Shown here: positions 34,908 to 44,099 of the stretch, piece by piece
How the letters are laid out: each line of letters opens with the position of its first letter
How positions within the stretch are numbered: the stretch's first letter is position 1
Origin: Flavobacterium pectinovorum
Lineage (GTDB): Bacteria; Bacteroidota; Bacteroidia; Flavobacteriales; Flavobacteriaceae
DNA: 64,000 nucleotides
NCBI RefSeq assembly: GCF_022802975.1
Contig: NZ_JAFEVZ010000001.1
Coordinates: 1 to 64,000, forward strand
Reading direction: 5' to 3'
The notes under the pieces: model-generated
Database searches by the model: none
Seen by the model: the letters and a program-made list of their open reading frames with translations, nothing else
Told to the model about the DNA's origin: nothing
Made by a program: the position numbers and the translations under genes

Positions 34908-35702
34908 ATGCAATATCAAGGTGTACTTACTAAAATGCAAACTGAAATCGGAAATCCAATTCAATATTATCTGGTTTTTGAAAATAGTTTTCTAAACATG
35001 AATCAGTTATTGAACAAGGAAATCGAAATCAACTTTGCAGGTTACCAGTGTTTGAATTGCAATAAAAAGAAAAAAATATTCCGTCAGGGGTTTTGCTATG
35101 ATTGTTTTTATTCAAGTCCGGCAGTTGGAGACTGGATTATGAGACCTGAACTGAGTACAGCACATTTAGGAATCGCAGACCGTGATTTGGAGTATGAACA
35201 AAAAGTTCAGTTACAACCTCATGTGGTTTATCTGGCAGTAGCAAGCGAAATAAAAGTAGGTGTAACCCGTAAAACACAAGTGCCAACCCGATGGATAGAT
35301 CAGGGGGCAAGTCAGGCAATTGCTGTGGTTGAGGTCCCAAATCGATATTTGGCAGGAATTACCGAAGTTGCGCTAAAAAATCATTATACTGATAAAACCA
35401 ATTGGAGAAAAATGCTTCAAAATCCAACAGAGACTTTTGATTTAATTGCTGAAAAAGCAAAATTAGAAAGTTTGATTCCGGAAGAAGCCAGAGAATACTT
35501 TTATAGTCAAAAAGAGGATGTGTACGATTTGTATTATCCGGTTTTACATTACCCGGCAAAAGTGGCAAGTTTAAATTTAGATAAAACACCTTCATTTAGT
35601 GGTAAACTTACCGGAATTAAAGGCCAATATTTGATTTTTGAAAACGGAACTGTTTTTAATATCAGAGGTTCTGAAGGGTATTTGGTTACTATTTCAGTTT
35701 AA
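34908..35702 (+). CDS. DUF2797 family protein
   Basis: A 264-residue protein with a zinc-ribbon-like cluster near residues 47-65 (CLNCNKKKKIFRQGFC-x-x-C) and the conserved AHLGIADRDLEYEQ, HVVYLAVASEIKVGVTRKTQVPTRWIDQGASQA segment. The latter resembles a GIY-YIG nuclease-type core, as noted for the DUF2797 family. The biochemical role is not established. It is a single gene followed by a strong terminator; upstream sequence is rich in ATTTTAGA repeats. Confidence 0.92.
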   Translation: MQYQGVLTKMQTEIGNPIQYYLVFENSFLNMNQLLNKEIEINFAGYQCLNCNKKKKIFRQGFCYDCFYSSPAVGDWIMRPELSTAHLGIADRDLEYEQKVQLQPHVVYLAVASEIKVGVTRKTQVPTRWIDQGASQAIAVVEVPNRYLAGITEVALKNHYTDKTNWRKMLQNPTETFDLIAEKAKLESLIPEEAREYFYSQKEDVYDLYYPVLHYPAKVASLNLDKTPSFSGKLTGIKGQYLIFENGTVFNIRGSEGYLVTISV

Positions 35703-35726
35703 AATTTCGATTTTTAAAATATCATG

Positions 35727-35757
35727 AAAAATGCTTTGTAAATTACAAAGCATTTTT
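35727..35757 (+). terminator. Intrinsic terminator after DUF2797
   Basis: AAAAATGCTTTGTAA (35727-35741) with TTACAAAGCATTTTT (35743-35757), a nearly perfect palindrome with flanking T run to 35759. Confidence 0.88.
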
Positions 35758-35948
35758 TTGTTGTTTTATGTTTAAGTATTTGATAATGATGTATTTGTTG
35801 TGGTTATTTTGAAACATTTCGTTACAATTTTATAATGATTACTTGTTGGAAGATTTTTATTTTTAGAAGATTAAGGAATTAGTTTTGTGAAAAATTACAA
35901 AAGGATTCGTTTTTTAAAAGATTATAAATCAGATTAATTAGTTATAAA

Positions 35949-37028
35949 ATGGGAGTTTTAAAGAAAATAAATACTGTCAGGCGTACTTTAATGCGAAGTT
36001 TGACAAAGAATATAGGAAAATCGAACGCAGAGCAGGGCATTACTTTAGTTAACAGAAACGAGATCAAAAGAGTTTTAATTTGCAGGCCAAATGCACGATT
36101 GGGAAATCTTTTACTGATTACACCTTTTGTTCAGGAACTGGAAGAAACGTTTCCGAATTGTGAAATTGATTTATTTGTAAAAGGGTCATTAGCACCAATC
36201 ATATTTGAAAAGTATGACCACATATCGAGAATCATTCAATTGCCCAAAAAACCTTTTAGCAATTTGTTGAAATATTGCAGCGTCTGGATTTCTTTAAAAA
36301 AGTACAAATATGATATTGTCATAAATGTAGATCAGGGTTCATCTTCAGGTCGTCTGGCAACCAAATTTTCTAATTCCAAGTTTAAGTTTTTTGGTGATTT
36401 ACCTTTTTCTGCCAATTTATATTATGGAGATTACGCTCACATTGCCAAATACCCTATTTATCATTTCAGGGATTATTTGACTAAGTTAGGTTTTGAGAAA
36501 AGAGAAAGCCTTATTGCTCCTTTAGATCTTAAATTAACGGCTTTTGAAGTTGCTGAAGGGAAGAGAACACTGCGAAGCCTTGTAAAAAATTATAAAAAAA
36601 CAATTTGTGTGTTTACTTATGCAACAGGAACAAAATGTTTATCAGAATCCTGGTGGGAAGATTTTTATAACAGTCTGAAATCTGAATATGAAAATTATAA
36701 TATCATTGAAATCCTGCCAATAGAAAATGTTTCCCAGATTGGTTTTAAAGCACCAACATTTTACAGCAAAGATGTTCGTGAAATTGGATCGGTAATTGCA
36801 AATACCGATTTATTCATTGGAGCCGATAGCGGAATTATGCATTTATCCAGTGCTGTACACACGCCAACGGTAGGATTATTCTCGGTCTCTAATTTAAAAA
36901 AATATGAGCCTTACGATAATAACAGTATTGGAGTAGATATAAATACTGTTTCTGAAAAAGAGTATTTTAAAGTTTTCAACACCATTTTAGATCATGGAAA
37001 ATCGGGAATCTACTCTAAAGCAATTTAA
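35949..37028 (+). CDS. Glycosyltransferase family 9 (heptosyltransferase-like)
   Basis: A 359-residue cytosolic or peripheral GT-B enzyme of the GT9 family. The N-terminal fold opens with RVLICRPNARLGNLLLITPFVQELEETFPNCEIDLFVKGS. The C-terminal nucleotide-sugar part has IGSVIANTDLFIGADSGIMHLSSAVHTPTVGLFSV. It likely adds a sugar to lipopolysaccharide or another surface glycan, but the acceptor is unknown and no LPS cluster surrounds it. A MITE-like element starts seven bases after its stop. Confidence 0.9.
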   Translation: MGVLKKINTVRRTLMRSLTKNIGKSNAEQGITLVNRNEIKRVLICRPNARLGNLLLITPFVQELEETFPNCEIDLFVKGSLAPIIFEKYDHISRIIQLPKKPFSNLLKYCSVWISLKKYKYDIVINVDQGSSSGRLATKFSNSKFKFFGDLPFSANLYYGDYAHIAKYPIYHFRDYLTKLGFEKRESLIAPLDLKLTAFEVAEGKRTLRSLVKNYKKTICVFTYATGTKCLSESWWEDFYNSLKSEYENYNIIEILPIENVSQIGFKAPTFYSKDVREIGSVIANTDLFIGADSGIMHLSSAVHTPTVGLFSVSNLKKYEPYDNNSIGVDINTVSEKEYFKVFNTILDHGKSGIYSKAI

Positions 37029-37034
37029 AAAAAG

Positions 37035-37201
37035 TAAAGAGGCTGTCTCAAAAGTCAAATAAGCAGTTTTTTGATTACAAATAACACTAAAAAAAGGCTA
37101 TTAAATTGCAATTAACCAATAAATATTTGGTATAATTGGATAATTTTTGAGAATTATTTAAATAAAAAAGAGGCTATTCTACTTTTGAGACAGCCTCTTT
37201 A
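37035..37201. mobile_element. MITE-like element with 21-bp perfect terminal inverted repeats
   Basis: TAAAGAGGCTGTCTCAAAAGT (37035-37055) is exactly inverted at 37181-37201, with 125 bases between that carry no reading frame. If the outer TA pair is a target duplication, the element is a TA-inserting non-autonomous transposon; GAGGCTGTCTCAAAAG-type ends are found on several Bacteroidetes IS elements. The right end lies 7 bases before the convergent AsmA-like gene's stop, so the paired ends could also act as a terminator. Alternative: a long palindromic repeat without mobility. Confidence 0.6.
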
Positions 37202-37208
37202 ACTGTTC

Positions 37209-39833
37209 TTATTTCTTCTTAAACAAGCCATTCAATAATTCGCTGGCTTTTGTTTTTACTTCTTCGGTAGTTTTTGCCTTATTTTCAGTAGCAGTTTTTG
37301 TGGTGTCCTTTGATTTGGTGTTTTTATTAAGCAAATCTGTAAGAGCCGAAGCTCCTTGTTTGGTTAGTTTTTCTTTTTGTTGACTCACAATTTGATTTGT
37401 AAGATTATTAACCGCTGTTTTAGTATCCAATGTTACTTTTGGGTTTGTAAAATTACCTGTTATCAGACCGGAAATTGGAATATTCTGCAATTTAGCTGCA
37501 TCAGCAGGAGATAATTTAGAAAGGAATGCATTTGCTTCTGCTCCTAAATATTTTGCAGGAACATCTAATTTTATATTGTAATTCATCGTTTGGTCAAAAC
37601 CGTGAGTTCCGCCAACTGTAATTTTAATATCCTGATATTTGATATCAAAAGGTTTTATGTTTACTTTTCCATTATCAAAAGTAACAGCAGCTTTTATGTC
37701 GTTCAGGTTTACTTTGCTCAGATCAATAAATTTGATGTTTGAACTTAATGCATTTAGTAAAGTCGAATTTTTAGAATTTACGGTAGTCGAAAGCAATTGT
37801 CCCAATAAATCACCTGAAAGCGATGTTAAGTTTGGAGTTAGCTCATTGGCATCTAAATTTCCGTTTAATTTAATTGTCGAGTTTAGTTTACCGTTAATAA
37901 TTCCTGCAATTGGAGCAATTTTTTTCATCATATCCAATTGCGTAAAAGTCTGCGCAATATCTACCTGATTAAATCCTAAGTTCATATCAAAGGTTGGAAC
38001 TTTTGCTTTCGTCGAAACGGTACCTGTCAAACCGATTGTTCCTCCAAAGATTGATGTTTTGAAATTTTCTAAAGTAGCTTTTTCATCCTTAATGATTAAT
38101 TTACCGGAAACAGCAGTCAGTTTTAAATTGTCATATAAAACGGTATTTGCTTTTGCATTTAAAGTACAATTTAAAAATGCAGGGATCTTCATAGCCTCTG
38201 CAGGTTTTGCGGCAGTTTTTGTTTCAGTTTTTGCTTCGCCATTTGCAGCTGTAGTTTTTGCAGGTTCTCCCGAAGTCATAAAATCATCAACAGCCAACTG
38301 GTTTGAACTCATATTGAAGTTTCCTTTCAGTTCCTGTTTTTTAAACATAAAACCATAGAAATTCTCCAAAATTCCGTTAATAGCGATATCACTTCTCCCA
38401 GTAGTGGCATTAAACTGTTTTAGGTTAATTTTACTTGGGTTAAACTCAACCAAAGCGGTGCTGATATTCATCGATTTGTTATTCTCATCTGTATATTTAA
38501 ATCCGGATAAACTCATCGTTCCTGCATTTTTGATATTTTGATATTGGCTTTTTTCTACTGATGCCATATCAAAATTTGTGGTTACATCGGCTTTTAAAAT
38601 ACCTGATAAAGGTTTGTCCAGTTTAACCGGATAAGCTTTTGAAAGATTTGCCAGGTTGATGGTTCCTTTTAAAGCAGCATCAACAATAGGGTTAACGGTT
38701 ACGTTTTTAATATTGGCTTTCGCACTAAAAACATCCTGGTCGATTCTAAACGAAAGTTTGTCCAGATTTATATAAGTATCATTTAAAATACCGGTTTCAT
38801 TGATGATTTTTGTGTCAATTACAATATTTTGAACCGATTTTGGTAAGTTCGGATATTGAAACGAAGCGTTGTTCGATGCAATTGCGATATTGAATTTCGG
38901 AACAGTTGTATCTGTTAATGCTCCTTTTGCAAAACCAACAACGGTAAAATCTCCGGTTGTTTTTACACCATCAAGACTTGAAGCATAAGCTGAAGGAATT
39001 AAGCCTAAGAAATTAGTAAAAGATGAGGTTGGGGTTTTAAATTTTAAATTATAAATCTGAGCTTTTTCAGCCATTTGAATAAATCCGTCAAATTCTAAAG
39101 GCAACTGATTGATTAAAGCTTTGTTCTCTTTAAAAGTATATTTGCTTTGCTCTAAATCAATTCCTAACACAGCGTCTAAAGTCAGTTTTACATTTTTAAG
39201 ATAATTCATTTTATCCATGTCCAAAGAAACATTGGCAGTAGATTTTGTAGTTAAATCCAATTTCGAATTGGTAAAATCTCCTGTTCCTTCATGGTTCAGG
39301 CTGTCAATTACCATTTTTATTTTAGAACCCTGATCGATATACCTGAAAGTGAAGTTTTCAATTTTATAATTCTGAATTTTTAACGAAAGAGGATCGCTTT
39401 TGCCTTCAGATTTGGTTTCTTTTTCGTCTTTAAGGGCAATATCAAAGTTTCCAACGCCGTCTTTGTTGAAAATAATATTAATTAAACCGTTTTGAGAACT
39501 AATTCCCTCAATATTTAAAGCTTCTTCTTTTCCTTTAAAAAGTTCCTTGATGCTCATTTTTAAATCTAATTCTCCTAAAGAAACCAGTGTATCTCCTTCA
39601 AAAGGGGCTTTGTTGATGATTATCAGTTTTTCAATTGAAACGTTTGCGTTTGGAAAGTTTTTGAACAAACTTAAATCAGCATCAGCAAAACTTACTTTTG
39701 CATCGACACTTTTGTTAATGGCTTCAGCAATTTTAGCTTTGATCTGGTCTTTGAAAAGGTAGGGAACAGCAAAGAGAGCAGCAATTAAAACAACGAGTAC
39801 AATTCCTGTGATTTTTAAAATTTTCTTTAACAT
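37209..39833 (-). CDS. AsmA family protein
   Basis: An 874-residue protein anchored by one N-terminal membrane helix (about 7-28) with the rest periplasmic and beta-rich. AsmA family features are DQIKAKIAEAINKSVDAKVSFADADLSLFKNFPNANVSIEKL at the start and a C-terminal DUF-like region (SLSGDLLGQLLSTTV, FDIKYQDIKITVGGTHGFDQTMNYNIKLDVP). A low-complexity linker at about 520-545 is rich in Ala/Lys/Thr, and the tail (about 830-874) is Lys/Thr-rich. Family members are linked to envelope lipid transport or outer-membrane biogenesis. A TATTTTTG -7-like box lies at 39886-39893. Confidence 0.9.
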   Translation of the reverse strand: MLKKILKITGIVLVVLIAALFAVPYLFKDQIKAKIAEAINKSVDAKVSFADADLSLFKNFPNANVSIEKLIIINKAPFEGDTLVSLGELDLKMSIKELFKGKEEALNIEGISSQNGLINIIFNKDGVGNFDIALKDEKETKSEGKSDPLSLKIQNYKIENFTFRYIDQGSKIKMVIDSLNHEGTGDFTNSKLDLTTKSTANVSLDMDKMNYLKNVKLTLDAVLGIDLEQSKYTFKENKALINQLPLEFDGFIQMAEKAQIYNLKFKTPTSSFTNFLGLIPSAYASSLDGVKTTGDFTVVGFAKGALTDTTVPKFNIAIASNNASFQYPNLPKSVQNIVIDTKIINETGILNDTYINLDKLSFRIDQDVFSAKANIKNVTVNPIVDAALKGTINLANLSKAYPVKLDKPLSGILKADVTTNFDMASVEKSQYQNIKNAGTMSLSGFKYTDENNKSMNISTALVEFNPSKINLKQFNATTGRSDIAINGILENFYGFMFKKQELKGNFNMSSNQLAVDDFMTSGEPAKTTAANGEAKTETKTAAKPAEAMKIPAFLNCTLNAKANTVLYDNLKLTAVSGKLIIKDEKATLENFKTSIFGGTIGLTGTVSTKAKVPTFDMNLGFNQVDIAQTFTQLDMMKKIAPIAGIINGKLNSTIKLNGNLDANELTPNLTSLSGDLLGQLLSTTVNSKNSTLLNALSSNIKFIDLSKVNLNDIKAAVTFDNGKVNIKPFDIKYQDIKITVGGTHGFDQTMNYNIKLDVPAKYLGAEANAFLSKLSPADAAKLQNIPISGLITGNFTNPKVTLDTKTAVNNLTNQIVSQQKEKLTKQGASALTDLLNKNTKSKDTTKTATENKAKTTEEVKTKASELLNGLFKKK

Positions 39834-39943
39834 AATTATTTAATATTTGGGGGTTGAATAGACAAAAAACGATAAATGCTTTTAGCAAAAATAGTTTTTT
39901 ATACGAGAGCTTTTTTGTAATTTTTTGATAAAATTCAATAAAA

Positions 39944-39977
39944 AAATCCGTTTGAGCTTATTATTTCAAACGGATTT
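39944..39977 (-). terminator. Terminator of the sppA-hydrolase operon
   Basis: AAATCCGTTTGA (39944-39955) pairs with TCAAACGGATTT (39966-39977), with an A run at 39940-39946 (T run on the minus strand). Confidence 0.8.
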
Positions 39978-39993
39978 AATTTAATTTTTATTG

Positions 39994-40941
39994 TCATTTC
40001 TGAATAAATGAAACTATTTTAGAAGTCAGTGTTTCAGAAATCGGAAGATTTTCGTTGTTGTAACTTTCTAAATTTGCCTGTTGGTCGCCTTCAATAACTT
40101 TTAGGATATGATTCATTTTATCAATGACGAGCAATTCAGAATTGGGTTTGGCCTTGGATAAATTTTCAGCATCCTGAACAGTTACCTGCAAATCGTTATT
40201 TCCCTGCAGAATTAAAACAGGAATCGGGAGTTTCTTTATTTCTGTCTGCGGATCGTATTTAAACCAGGAAATTAAATAAGGCTGGATGCCCGGTCTAAAA
40301 AGCGAATTAAGCATTGGGTCAACATTTTTTACTGTTTTACCACTTTTCAGGCTGTCAATAATAGGAAAGGTCATATCTTCAATCTGTTTTATTCCTTTGG
40401 AAGAAATCTGTGCCTTTAAAATTTTATCGGCAGCATCCCCGGCTCCGGCAATTGAAACAAATTTGTCTGCTTTTGCTCCGGCAATCATTCCGATTAACGA
40501 TCCTTCGCTGTGTCCAATTACAATTACTTTAGAAAAGCGTTTGTCTTGTTTTAATAAATTAATCCAGCTTTTTGCATCTTCGGTATAATTTTCAAAAACC
40601 AATCCTGATTCGGAAGGGGCAGCAGCTTTGCTTTCACCAATTCCTCTTTTATCAAAACGTAAGGATGCAATTCCGTTTTTCGCTAAAGCTTCGGCAAGCA
40701 TTTTTAACGAATTGTTTTTCATCATCGGATTATTTCCGTTTCTGTCTGTTGGTCCCGAACCCGCAATGATTAAGGCAACAGGGCATTTTTTGGCTACCTC
40801 CGGAATTGTCAGCGTACCGTACAACTGATCGATATTTATTTTTAATACAACAGGGGATTCCTTAAATGTGACCTCTTTTTTATCCTGAGCACTAACAAAA
40901 CTTAGAATAAAAACCGTTAAAAGCAGCATGATTTTATTCAT
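39994..40941 (-). CDS. Exported alpha/beta hydrolase
   Basis: A 315-residue protein with a signal peptide ending VSAQ (about 18). The hydrolase signature is clear: LIIAGSGPTDRNGNN (oxyanion), FDKRGIGES, the nucleophile elbow VIGHSEGSLIG (Ser near 145), acid in LILQGNNDLQV and His in KMNHILK. It belongs to the exported alpha/beta hydrolase group often annotated as dienelactone-hydrolase-like. The substrate is unknown. It begins 10 bases after sppA and is probably cotranscribed. Confidence 0.88.
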   Translation of the reverse strand: MNKIMLLLTVFILSFVSAQDKKEVTFKESPVVLKINIDQLYGTLTIPEVAKKCPVALIIAGSGPTDRNGNNPMMKNNSLKMLAEALAKNGIASLRFDKRGIGESKAAAPSESGLVFENYTEDAKSWINLLKQDKRFSKVIVIGHSEGSLIGMIAGAKADKFVSIAGAGDAADKILKAQISSKGIKQIEDMTFPIIDSLKSGKTVKNVDPMLNSLFRPGIQPYLISWFKYDPQTEIKKLPIPVLILQGNNDLQVTVQDAENLSKAKPNSELLVIDKMNHILKVIEGDQQANLESYNNENLPISETLTSKIVSFIQK

Positions 40942-40951
40942 TTCCTATAAA

Positions 40952-42709
40952 TTATTTGATATTGATACTGTAAGGCATGATGGCCTGAGCGCCTTTTAAT
41001 TTTTGAAGTCTTTTGATATGTTCAATAAGAATATAATTTTCTTCACCAATTTCTTCCTTTATAAATGATTCTTTTGATTGTGCAAAAGGAAGCCCGGACA
41101 AAAGATCGTTTAAACTTTTCTCATATTCAGGATAATTCTGTGTGCGGTATGATTTTGTTTTGGCAATTTTGGCAGCTTCGGCAATTGCATCATTCAGGCC
41201 TCCTATTTTGTCTACCAAACCAATTTTTAAAGCTTCAGTACCAGACCAGACTCTTCCCTGAGCAATGGCGTCTATCTGGGCGAAAGTCATTTTTCGGCCT
41301 TCGGCAACATGAGTTACAAATGTTTTGTAAACGTGTTCAACACCTTCTAGAGTAAAAGCTTTAAATTTTTCGTCAACAGGCACAAACGGACTATAATTAG
41401 CCGAGTTTTCATGTGTTTTTACCTGCTCGGTATTGATGCCTAATTTATTTGCTAAAGGACTGAAATTAGGTAAAATACCAAAAACTCCAATTGAGCCGGT
41501 AATCGTATTTTTTTCGGCAAAAATTTTATTGGCGTTGCAGGCAATATAATAACCGCCTGAAGCAGCATAATTACCCATAGAAACGACAACAGGTTTTACT
41601 TTTTTGGTAATCTCAATCTCTCTCCAGATTAAATCAGATGTTAGTGCGCTTCCTCCGGGACTGTCTATTCTTAGTACAATCGCTTTTACATCATCATTTT
41701 TTCTGGCTTCCTGTAATGAACGTCTCATAGAACCTTCACCAATCTGATTAACATCACCTTCACCACTGCCAATTTCGCCCTGAGCGTAAATAATTGCAAT
41801 TTGATCGGTTGCTGTATTGGTCAAAGCTGTAGTGATATTATTTTGTGTGTAATCTGAAATTGATATTTTATTATAATCATCATCTCCGCTTACTTTTAAA
41901 GCTTTTTTGATGGCATTGTGATAGACATCTTCATAGGCAACAATGTCAACCAAATGTTGAGCTTTTGCCATTTCAGGAGTTCTTACCAGCAATCCGTTTG
42001 CTATTTCGTTAAGTTTTGCAACTGAAATATTTCGGCTTTTTGAAATATCAGCGACAACAGTGGTCCACACAGAATTTAAAAGTGCTGTTATCTGCTCTCT
42101 GTTGGCATCACTCATTTTATTTTCGAGGAAAGGTTCAACGGCACTTTTGTATTTTCCGTGACGGATAACTTCCATGTGGATGCCTGATTTTTCCTGAAAA
42201 TCCTTAAAAAACATTACTTCTGATGAAAGACCTTTAAAATCTAAGTCCCCGGCAGGATTCAAATAAACAGTATTGGCCACCGAGTTTAAATAGTATTCTT
42301 TTTGAGAATAAGTATTAGCATAAGCCCAAACAAATTTCCCTGATTTTTTGAAACTTTCCAAAGCATTTCTCAAATCTTTATATTGAGCAAGGCCTAAGGA
42401 AGATTCGTCATTTAATATGGAGATTCCTTTGATATTATCGTCAGTTTTTGCAGCTTCAATAGCATTGATTACATCTGTTAAACCAATGTTTGTTTTGTCT
42501 GAAAAAACAGTTACCCAAGGATCTTTATATTTTCCGGCATAGTCGTTATTGATTTTTTTTAAATCTAATTCAATAACCGAATCAGCTTTGACAGTAACGC
42601 TGTCGTCACCTCCAAAAATAGCTCCAATTAGGATTACACCAAAAAAGAACAGCATAATAAAAACAAAAATGCCAATTACTGTGGCCATTACATTTCCTAG
42701 AAATTTCAT
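40952..42709 (-). CDS. sppA: Signal peptide peptidase SppA (67K type)
   Basis: Inner-membrane serine peptidase that clears cleaved signal peptides. One membrane helix (about 9-33) is followed by two tandem S49 domains. The general-base lysine is in RHGKYKSAVEPF (first domain) and the nucleophilic serine in GNYAASGGYYIACNANKIF (second domain), as in the long bacterial type. The 585-residue length fits that type. It lies upstream of the alpha/beta hydrolase gene by 10 bases and divergent from the folK fusion. Confidence 0.95.
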   Translation of the reverse strand: MKFLGNVMATVIGIFVFIMLFFFGVILIGAIFGGDDSVTVKADSVIELDLKKINNDYAGKYKDPWVTVFSDKTNIGLTDVINAIEAAKTDDNIKGISILNDESSLGLAQYKDLRNALESFKKSGKFVWAYANTYSQKEYYLNSVANTVYLNPAGDLDFKGLSSEVMFFKDFQEKSGIHMEVIRHGKYKSAVEPFLENKMSDANREQITALLNSVWTTVVADISKSRNISVAKLNEIANGLLVRTPEMAKAQHLVDIVAYEDVYHNAIKKALKVSGDDDYNKISISDYTQNNITTALTNTATDQIAIIYAQGEIGSGEGDVNQIGEGSMRRSLQEARKNDDVKAIVLRIDSPGGSALTSDLIWREIEITKKVKPVVVSMGNYAASGGYYIACNANKIFAEKNTITGSIGVFGILPNFSPLANKLGINTEQVKTHENSANYSPFVPVDEKFKAFTLEGVEHVYKTFVTHVAEGRKMTFAQIDAIAQGRVWSGTEALKIGLVDKIGGLNDAIAEAAKIAKTKSYRTQNYPEYEKSLNDLLSGLPFAQSKESFIKEEIGEENYILIEHIKRLQKLKGAQAIMPYSINIK

Positions 42710-42846
42710 AAATATATTTTTTTAATAAGTAGCAAAAAGAGCTGCTTTGTTACAATTTTCGAGACTTAATTTATCAGTTGAATAAGCATGTCGCTACACA
42801 AATATATTGTTATTTCTAAAATAGTTTTAGTTAATTTGCATTAATT

Positions 42847-43980
42847 ATGAAATCACAGCATCAGGTCGTTTTATCTATAGGCAGTAATCAGGGAAACCGG
42901 TTAGAAAACATTGAAAGTTGTATTAATTTGATACATCAGGAAGTGGGAACCGTCATCCTGGTTTCAAAATTGTATGAAACACCCGCCTGGGGATTTGAAA
43001 GTGATGCTTTTTACAATTGTGCTTTGCTTCTGCACAGTTCTTCTTCTGCACAAAAAATACTCAGTCAGGTTTTAAAAGTTGAAAAACAACTGGGACGCAT
43101 TCGTTCGGGGCAGCAAGGGTATCAATCCCGAATCATTGATGTCGATTTGATTGTTTTTGATGATCAGATAATTGAATCAGAAAAACTTCAGATTCCGCAT
43201 CCGCTAATGCAAAACCGAAAGTTTGTTTTATTGCCAATGCAGGATTTAAAACTAAATTGGAAACATCCGATTTTTCAAAAAACCGTTTCAGAATTAATCG
43301 CAATTACACCCGATGATAGCGTTTGTACTGTAGTTCAGAACCTGAAAAATCCATTGGAGCAAATTCCGCTGGAGCAATTTAATTATATTGCTTTTGAAGG
43401 AAATATTGGTGCCGGAAAAACCACTTTGGTACAGAAAATAGCCGAAGATTTTAATGCAAAAATGGTATTGGAACGTTTTGCCGATAATCCTTTTTTGCCA
43501 AAATTTTATAAAGATCAAAACCGATATGCTTTTCCGTTAGAAATGTCTTTTCTCGCCGATCGTTACCAGCAATTGGCTGATGATTTGTCACAATTTGACT
43601 TGTTTAAAGACTTTGTAATTGCCGATTATCACATTTTCAAGTCTTTAATTTTTGCAAAAATCACGCTTGCCGAAGATGAATACCGTTTGTATCGAAACTT
43701 ATTTGATATTATCTACAAAGAAATGCCAAAGCCGGATTTATATGTTTATTTGTATCAGAATACAAACAGACTGCTTCAGAATATTAAGAAACGCGGACGG
43801 AATTATGAACAAAATATTTCGGCTGAATATTTGGAGAAAATAAATAACGGCTATCTGGAATATATCAAATCCCAAACAGATCTGAATGTTTTAATAATTG
43901 ATGTTTCGGATCGTGATTTTGTCAAAAAACACGAAGATTATCTTTTTATATTGAATGAGATTCAAAGAGTAATTAGATAA
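42847..43980 (+). CDS. folK: Fusion of HPPK (FolK) and deoxynucleoside kinase
   Basis: A 377-residue two-domain enzyme. Residues 1-150 are the folate-pathway pyrophosphokinase: SIGSNQGNRLENIE, YETPAWGF and RIIDVDLIVFDDQIIESEKLQIPHP. Residues 175-377 are a deoxynucleoside kinase: YIAFEGNIGAGKTTL (P-loop), ERFADNPFLPKFY, LADRYQQL and a lid region KRGRNYEQNIS. Thus one peptide makes a folate precursor and salvages deoxynucleosides, both feeding DNA precursor supply. Such fusions are known in Bacteroidetes. The stop codon falls inside a repeat arm (43971-43990). Confidence 0.94.
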   Translation: MKSQHQVVLSIGSNQGNRLENIESCINLIHQEVGTVILVSKLYETPAWGFESDAFYNCALLLHSSSSAQKILSQVLKVEKQLGRIRSGQQGYQSRIIDVDLIVFDDQIIESEKLQIPHPLMQNRKFVLLPMQDLKLNWKHPIFQKTVSELIAITPDDSVCTVVQNLKNPLEQIPLEQFNYIAFEGNIGAGKTTLVQKIAEDFNAKMVLERFADNPFLPKFYKDQNRYAFPLEMSFLADRYQQLADDLSQFDLFKDFVIADYHIFKSLIFAKITLAEDEYRLYRNLFDIIYKEMPKPDLYVYLYQNTNRLLQNIKKRGRNYEQNISAEYLEKINNGYLEYIKSQTDLNVLIIDVSDRDFVKKHEDYLFILNEIQRVIR

Positions 43981-44096
43981 TGTGCCAATTTGATAATTAG
44001 GAAATTTTTTAAAGGCTTTTACTTTCTAACAGTTACAAATAATATCTTTTTTGCGTAGATAATTATCTCATTTTTTAATTGACATATTTTCTAATT
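43971..44096. repeat. Palindromic repeat (AATTAGATAATGTGCCAAT family), copy 2
   Basis: Arms AATTAGATAATGTGCCAATT (43971-43990) and AATTGACATATTTTCTAATT (44077-44096) are inverted with three mismatches. The left arm overlaps the folK fusion's last codons and supplies its TAA. The family also occurs at 20070-20131 and as a single arm near 62258-62285. Confidence 0.6.
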
Positions 44097-44099
44097 AAA

